Assembly (NCBI RefSeq): GCF_001625305.1
Contig: NW_017804675.1
Location: forward strand, 873,552 to 937,551
Origin: Branchiostoma belcheri
Taxonomy: Eukaryota > Chordata > Leptocardii > Amphioxiformes > Branchiostomatidae
Length of the DNA: 64,000 nucleotides
Direction of reading: 5' to 3'
Shown: positions 59,451-64,000 of the stretch, in pieces
How the letters are laid out: each line of letters begins with the position of its first letter
Position numbering within the stretch: the first letter of the stretch is position 1
Translations under genes and position numbers: made by a program
The notes under the pieces: model-generated
Told to the model about the DNA's origin: nothing
Databases searched by the model: none
What the model saw: only the letters and a program-made list of their open reading frames with translations

Positions 59451-59690
59451 AGATCAACCAATCAAATCTCTCCTTTGTCTTAGCAGATTGGCGGGATAAG
59501 TGAGGTGGATTTTCGGAAGGTCTGCTAGATCAACCAATCAAATCTCTCCTTTGTCTTAGCAGATTGGTGGGATAAGTAAGGTGGGTGTTCGGAAGGTCTG
59601 TTAGATCAACCAATGAAAGCACCCGTAGTTTTTCCTTTGTCTAGGCTGATTGGGTGGATAAGAAGTGAGGTGGGAGTTCGGAAGGTGCGT
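59451..59690. repeat. Tandem array, three units of about 75-95 bp
   Basis: GATCAACCAATCAAATCTCT, CCTTTGTCTTAGCAGATTGG, GGGATAAGTGAGGTGG and TTCGGAAGGTCTG recur from about 59451, 59529 and 59606. The first two are almost identical. Confidence 0.9.
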
Positions 59691-60132
59691 TTGTTTGAGG
59701 GATAGACTAAAACTACAAGCCAATAAGTGGTAGTTTTAACAGGATGATATCTAAATCACGGAACCACCGTTCCCCTCCCCCTATCTAAAGCCTTCACATG
59801 ACTGTGTGACGGACAACTGGGATTGAAGAGAATTTTCCGGCGTTCTTACCGCCAAGCGTTTCATTCGGAGAACGACCGAGATGTGAAACGTTTTCTGAAG
59901 GCGGAACAAACTCGCTTCTTTACAGCCGACAATAAAAACTATCCATGAAACCAAGCAACATTTTTCTCTCCGCTACGATGCTACTACACTTATTCTGCAA
60001 AAACAGGCTTCCAAGGTGGCTAGTTTTCAGCATAATAAAATTTTGTTTGCCATATAATATCTAGAATGGACATGGCTGCATTTCAGCATTATTCACTGAC
60101 AATAAGTAGACAGGCAATAAACCTACTGACCT

Positions 60133-60995
60133 AGACCCGGTTTACACGACGACAAAAACCTGGCGTACGATAATGGCGTACGCACGCGATCGTACGACAA
60201 TTGCGTACGACCATTTTTTCCAGCGTGTAAACCGGCCCCACCTATCGTACGCACCTATCGTACGCAATTTGCGTACGCCACCTCGAAGGCAGGCGTACGA
60301 TCGTGTACGATCGCCCAGCGGGGAGTCAGGATGCCTCCCCGCCTCGTGTAAACGCGACTGATCGTACGAACGGCGTTCGCAAGCACTTCCCTGTTGCAGG
60401 AGGTCAGGGGTCATATGCAAATTCCATTCTTCTTCCCGCGCCTGTGAAAACCCACGCCGTGTTACTGATCTTTACTCTGTTTTCTCTGATCCGTTTCGGT
60501 TTTCCTTTTGTTTTTTATCGTATTTGATTTGTTTGTTGTTTTGCTGAGCCTGTTTGCTCGCGACTGCCGCAACTGACCATGGCAGAAGTGCGCAATAGCT
60601 CTAACTGTCACGTTCCCACACTGACCGATCGATCCCACCTTGAGCTTGAATGATTGCAATGACTGCAAAAATTGCTGCCCGTTGGATCTCATGGTACCGC
60701 TCCCTGCGACGTCCAACCCTTCTTCTACGCAATGCCCGGCGACGCAAGTACATCCGCGAAAAGAAGAATAGCAACATCTGACGCATGAAGAACAGAAAAA
60801 GAGCCTGTTCTCCCGCCATTTTGAAAATAGCGCTATGTCAAAGCTCGCGGCGGGTCAAATGGGGTCACGATAGTGTGGAGCGCTGCGGGAGTCCCGGCGC
60901 TGTCCGTCCCGCTCCGTGTAAACCGAAACGGTCGTACGATCGCGTGCGTACGCCATTATCGTACGCCAGGTTTTTGTCGTCGTGTAAACCGGGTC
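60133..60995. mobile_element. DNA transposon remnant with perfect 65-bp terminal repeats (Harbinger-like)
   Basis: The first 65 bp (GACCCGGTTTACACGACGAC ... GATCGTACGAC) equal the reverse complement of the last 65 bp without mismatch, as far as I can read. The flanks allow a 3-bp CTA duplication (60130-60132, 60996-60998), or a 5-bp CCTAG one if the repeat starts one base later. CGTACG recurs about a dozen times near the ends. On the minus strand 60601-60819 a 72-residue frame, hydrophobic then arginine-rich (MAGEQALFLFFMRQ, LRRRALRRRRVGRRRE), resembles the N-terminus of PIF/Harbinger proteins as I recall them. A catalytic domain is absent, so the copy is non-autonomous. Confidence 0.75.
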
Positions 60996-61012
60996 CTAGC
61001 TAGAAGCTAAAG

Positions 61013-61113
61013 CTGGGTGCCATCCTATTTATATACCCAGGCTCCCATACTCGCTCCATAAAAATATTTGGGAGTATATGGGAGCCCTGGTATACAAATA
61101 GGATGGCACCCAG
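61013..61113. repeat. 101-bp foldback element
   Basis: CTGGGTGCCATCCTATTTAT is mirrored at the other end by AAATAGGATGGCACCCAG. The inner part GGCTCCCATA ... TATGGGAGCC also pairs. It sits 18 bp from the transposon ending at 60995. Confidence 0.8.
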
Positions 61114-61928
61114 GCAGGCTGGTTAGTACTCAGTAGTCTTGGAAAGGGGAAGTTTGTGTAACAACTGTTACATTTTAGTCTGCAAAGCTTTTGGAAACAT
61201 TGTTGAACCATGGCTGGGCTTTTTGAGGGGTATACCTGGGTTTGCAAAAGAATCCGAAATAGAAGTGATATGCCAGAATGACAAGACAAAACACATTACA
61301 AAGGGTGACCCGGTCCCTGAAAAGTGCAGTCATATACTAAAGCCTGATTGCTAAGAAGACTACCTAACGTCTGCTTGGGTTTGTAGAGTAGTGCTTGAGT
61401 TCCTGTGATCATGTGCCTGTAATAAGGGCATGATTACATGGGTTAATGCTGATTACTGGTTATTTTGTCCACCGGTCACATCTGGTGGCACCTTCCTGAC
61501 CAGACCCAGCGTGCAGCTTCGTTCTAACCCAGGAAACAGGCGAGAGTTTTGCCCTCGGGGCAACAGAAGTGATTCAGGAGTGGGAAATGGGGGAAATTTC
61601 TGCCTTCAGGGGACGGAGATGTAATTTACTTCTGCGCAAGTTAATAAAACGTCTCCCCGAAGAGCTGAATAACACCATGAATAGGAGGCTGTGAAATTGT
61701 ATTCTCACCGAAGTCATTTTGGTAAACTGAGCTGTTGGGCTAATGTTGGACCTTTTTCCAGATATTTTCAAAGCCTTTCTATAATTTTGTCAGCTTTTCT
61801 TTCACTGTCCTGGCCTAACTAGATAGAAAATAGAAAAAGTCTAAATATAAAACATCTGCTTGACTCTAGTATTCCAGCCCTGCTGTTTCTCAACTTTCTG
61901 CCCAGTTTTGGAAGATGTGGTAAACAGC

Positions 61929-62284
61929 TAGCCTTTACCAGGCACCATGTATCGCTGGAAAATAGTACAAATTGGCCAAAATAAAGGGAACAGAAGACCA
62001 GGGGAGGAGCCGGTCATTTTGCGACCATTTCTACTATTTTTCAGCAATCCGCAGTGCCTGGTAGAGTAGCCTCCGTAGCAGGCTTATAGAACTGGGGGTT
62101 TGGTGGTCTTCGGCTGTTTTCTGATTAGCCAAACAGGGGTAATTCAACCAGGTCGGCTATGTTGTCTATATCATATGCAATCAGAAAATAGCACATAAAA
62201 GCTCCGAAACACCCTGAAAACCCCCAGTTTTTGGCATGCTGTGGAGGCTACTGGTAGAGGCCAGGGTAGAGGCTAGATGCTGTA
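61929..62284. mobile_element. Family B element interrupted by a family A element
   Basis: The left end is TAGCCTTTACCAGGC. The right part, CAGTGCCTGGTAGAG, is interrupted at 62067 by family A. Beyond it the family B sequence is rearranged (GGCCAGGGTAGAGGCTA). The outer flanks GTAAACAGC (61920-61928) and GTAAGCAGC (62285-62293) match 8/9, which would make 62284 the true end. That boundary is tentative. Confidence 0.65.
62067..62250 (+). mobile_element. Inverted-repeat element, family A (copy 4), nested
   Basis: It runs TAGCCTCCGTAGCAGGC ... GCATGCTGTGGAGGCTA, 184 bp. It is flanked by perfect 9-bp copies CTGGTAGAG (62058-62066 and 62251-62259), which are part of the family B end. This proves insertion into a pre-existing family B element. 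Confidence 0.92.
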
Positions 62285-62396
62285 GTAAGCAGCTACAGGT
62301 GTGAATGACTGGGGGAGCTGTAAGCAAATTGGTGCCAACAGGAGGGAGGTGATCACACCAGCGCGAGAACTGGACCTGCACAGCTGGGGCTTTGCA

Positions 62397-62740
62397 CATG
62401 CAAATTTACTGCTGTGAAAGTCTTCTACACACAGTTGCATCAACTTTGTATCTGTTGTACTAAATACATGTGTTTTACACATTCTTTGACATTTTTCTTG
62501 AGCATATTAGAAATGGTTTGAAGGGGAAGGTAAAAAACAAAGGGGAATAGTACATAGTGAGGAAAGGTATATGGGATTTACGCAGATGTCAATTTTATTG
62601 CTGTGAAAGTCTTCTACACGCAGTTGTATAAACTTTGTATCTGTTGTAAAACAGAAGTACTTTTCTTGAGCATTATGAGTGATTAAAAAGGAGTACAAAG
62701 GATTTTTTTAAAAAAAGGAAGGAAAGGTGTAGGGAAATGT
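62397..62740. repeat. Two-unit tandem repeat, about 180 bp
   Basis: GCTGTGAAAGTCTTCTACAC, CAGTTGYATMAACTTTGTAT, CTGTTGTA, TTTTTCTTGAGCAT and GGAAAGGTRTA recur. Units start near 62410 and 62590. Confidence 0.85.
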
Positions 62741-63159
62741 TTGCAGGGAAAAATCTTAGCTGCACAGAAACTTGTGGGGCTGTTTCTGTTTTTAAAAACC
62801 AGTCTTCGGTGTCTCTTTTCTTCACCAGCCAGTTTGGATGTAAAAAAAGAAAGCAAGATTTTTTTAAATGTCTAAAATCACACCAAAAATAAGCTGGAGT
62901 TTAAACCACAGCGTGGAGTTGGAGTGTATGGAGTGTACTAGTAACATCTGCCCCTGTAGGCTGGATAAATATTCACCCCCCAAGAAATTCTCAGACAGTT
63001 GTGAAGGGAAATGAGCTGTCAAGTGATGAGTTCTACGATGGGCACACAACACGTCACACGGCTTATAAATTTTCATATTCCCGGCTTGTTTACTTGGTTT
63101 CTGTCTGTGGGACACAAGACTGCAAATTGTGTTGGGTTGAGATGATGAAAATGCCTAAA

Positions 63160-63360
63160 ATACTGTTAAAAATTCCAAAAACACATAAAAAATAAGCCAA
63201 TGCCATAGCCTAAACCTCTGCTTGGAGAGTACAGATATACCAGACCAGATGTTTACTAACGGAGTAAAAAAAACTGATAAAAACTTCCAAAACACATTAA
63301 AAGAGTCATAGGCTAAACCTCAGAGAGTACAGATGTACCAGACCAGATGTTTACTTACGG
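63160..63360 (-). repeat. Tandem duplication spanning the exon 2 donor
   Basis: The junction context on the + strand, GTACCAGACCAGATGTTTAC then TTACGGAGT, is repeated 98 bp away as ATACCAGACCAGATGTTTAC then TAACGGAGT (GT at 63260-63259). The preceding GCCTAAACCTC, GAGAGTACAGAT and the AAAATTCCAAAAACACAT-type block are also duplicated. The copy keeps GT (GTTAGT) and five exon-edge bases. Confidence 0.88.
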
Positions 63361-63423
63361 AGTTGCTTGGGTTGACTGTCCATCCTGCTAACGTTGACAT
63401 GGTTCTTGTGTCCATCAAAACTT
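63359..63423 (-). CDS. Eph: Eph receptor exon 2 (start of ephrin-binding domain)
   Basis: This 65-bp internal exon is bounded by a pyrimidine-rich acceptor (TTTCTTTCACAG) and a consensus donor GTAAGT. It starts two bases into a codon and reads VLMDTRTMSTLAGWTVNPSNS, preceded by a residue split with exon 1 (GAA, Glu, if exon 1 ends in G). Known Eph receptors begin their ligand-binding domain with the same pattern: E-V-x-L-(M/L)-D-T followed by an (A/G)GW. Vertebrate Eph exon 2 is also 65 bp, as I recall. It ends on a codon boundary, and exon 3 opens with TGG in frame. The segment forms the first beta strand of the jelly-roll domain that binds ephrins outside the cell. Exon 1 with the signal peptide is not in the window. 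The donor is repeated 98 bp into the intron. The identification rests on its fit to exon 3 in phase and sequence. Confidence 0.85.
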
Positions 63424-64000
63424 CTGTGAAAGAAAATTCAAACAAGACTCAATAACAGTTACAAAGACTTTATCAGAATACAAATGTAGTAGACTAGGCA
63501 TTTGTTTTCTTGTACAAAATAATGTAATTTTTATCCATAGTAGTGTAGACATATTGGTAGGCAAAAATTACTGCACTTTCAAGACTCCAATATTCTGGCT
63601 TGAATTACAACTTTGACCAACCAGAGAAGTTCAATATTCTAGATTTAATTTAAAATTGACCAACCAGCAGTCATTATCACATCTGGCCCCGGGGAAAAAA
63701 GAGAAATAAGACCGGGAAGAAAATTTATCGGAGCGCCGCGCTCACTCAACAACTCGTGACATCCTTTCGATACCCCGATAATCTCACAACATCGAGGAAA
63801 TCTATATTTATTTCATTTCCAATACTGTGATTAAAACGAAGCCGAACGATTTGTGATGCCGTTACAGCGAGAACAATATACAGAGAAAAAGGATCTCCTC
63901 CTCGGATCTATAACTTTCACATGCACCAATTTTTCCTTTAAAAGTAATAATAAAGATGTTATAAACATATTTTCATTTCCAATACTGTGCTTAACGAAGC
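63424..64000 (-). other. Intron 1 of the Eph gene, 3' end
   Basis: This is sequence upstream of exon 2. Only the acceptor region (TTTCTTTCACAG) is functional sequence I can support. A direct repeat of about 28 bp (from ATTTCATTTCCAATACTGTG) occurs at about 63817-63843 and again at 63973-64000, a spacing of roughly 155 bp. That suggests a tandem array continuing beyond the window. Bases 63685-63800 are GC-richer and unique. Confidence 0.7.

Larger units (their letters stand above)
55725..63358 (-). other. Intron 2 of the Eph gene (7.6 kb)
   Basis: It is bounded by the exon 2 donor GTAAGT (63358-63353) and the exon 3 acceptor AG (55726-55725), phase 0 on both sides. It contains an acceptor-spanning array at 55725-56160, arrays near 57130-57605, 59450-59690 and 62397-62740, an 863-bp inverted-repeat element at 60133-60995, a short foldback at 61013-61113, a nested pair of small elements at 61929-62284 and a donor-spanning duplication at 63160-63360. 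The stretches 56160-57120, 58300-59440, 59700-60120 and 61120-61920 hold nothing I can name. No additional exon was recognised. Confidence 0.85.

Overview
This is eukaryotic, intron-dominated DNA from one gene. I recognise three exons, all on the minus strand, of an Eph receptor tyrosine kinase: exon 2 (63359-63423, 65 bp), exon 3 (55061-55724, 664 bp) and exon 4 (4291-4446, 156 bp). They splice in frame (phases 1-0, 0-1, 1-1) and encode the ephrin-binding domain and the start of the cysteine-rich region. Exon 1 (signal peptide) lies beyond base 64000. The fibronectin, transmembrane, kinase and SAM exons lie beyond base 1. The ligand-binding domain looks EphB-like in length and sequence around its class-specificity loop.

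The organism is probably an amphioxus (Branchiostoma). This is inferred from a chordate-style Eph exon structure combined with very dense short tandem arrays and non-autonomous DNA transposons, and with intronic minisatellites locked to splice junctions as reported for amphioxus Adh introns. I cannot prove the species. The 980-base N run (33592-34571) shows this is a draft assembly.

Layout on the + strand, 3' to 5' of the gene: 1-4290 intron 4 (tandem arrays, an RFX-type palindrome); 4291-4446 exon 4; 4447-55060 intron 3, 50.6 kb, a mosaic of about 20 unrelated local tandem arrays (units roughly 30-200 bp), at least six families of inverted-repeat elements, a broken non-LTR reverse-transcriptase remnant, and a few unique GC-richer blocks that could be regulatory; 55061-55724 exon 3; 55725-63358 intron 2, 7.6 kb, with more arrays, an 863-bp element with perfect 65-bp terminal repeats, and a nested pair of small elements; 63359-63423 exon 2; 63424-64000 intron 1.

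The most striking observation is that four of the six splice junctions visible here (exon 2 donor, exon 3 acceptor, exon 4 acceptor, exon 4 donor) are repeated in the adjacent intron as tandem copies that include the splice site and a few exon bases. The two exceptions are the exon 3 donor, which has a SINE fragment 46 bp away, and the exon 2 acceptor. A second notable result is a pair of related small inverted-repeat families (ends TAGCCTC...) for which five insertions show matching 9-bp target duplications, one of them inside another family member.

All coordinates and copy numbers were read by eye. No alignment, folding or database search was run. Apart from the three exons, I found no convincing protein-coding or RNA gene on either strand.
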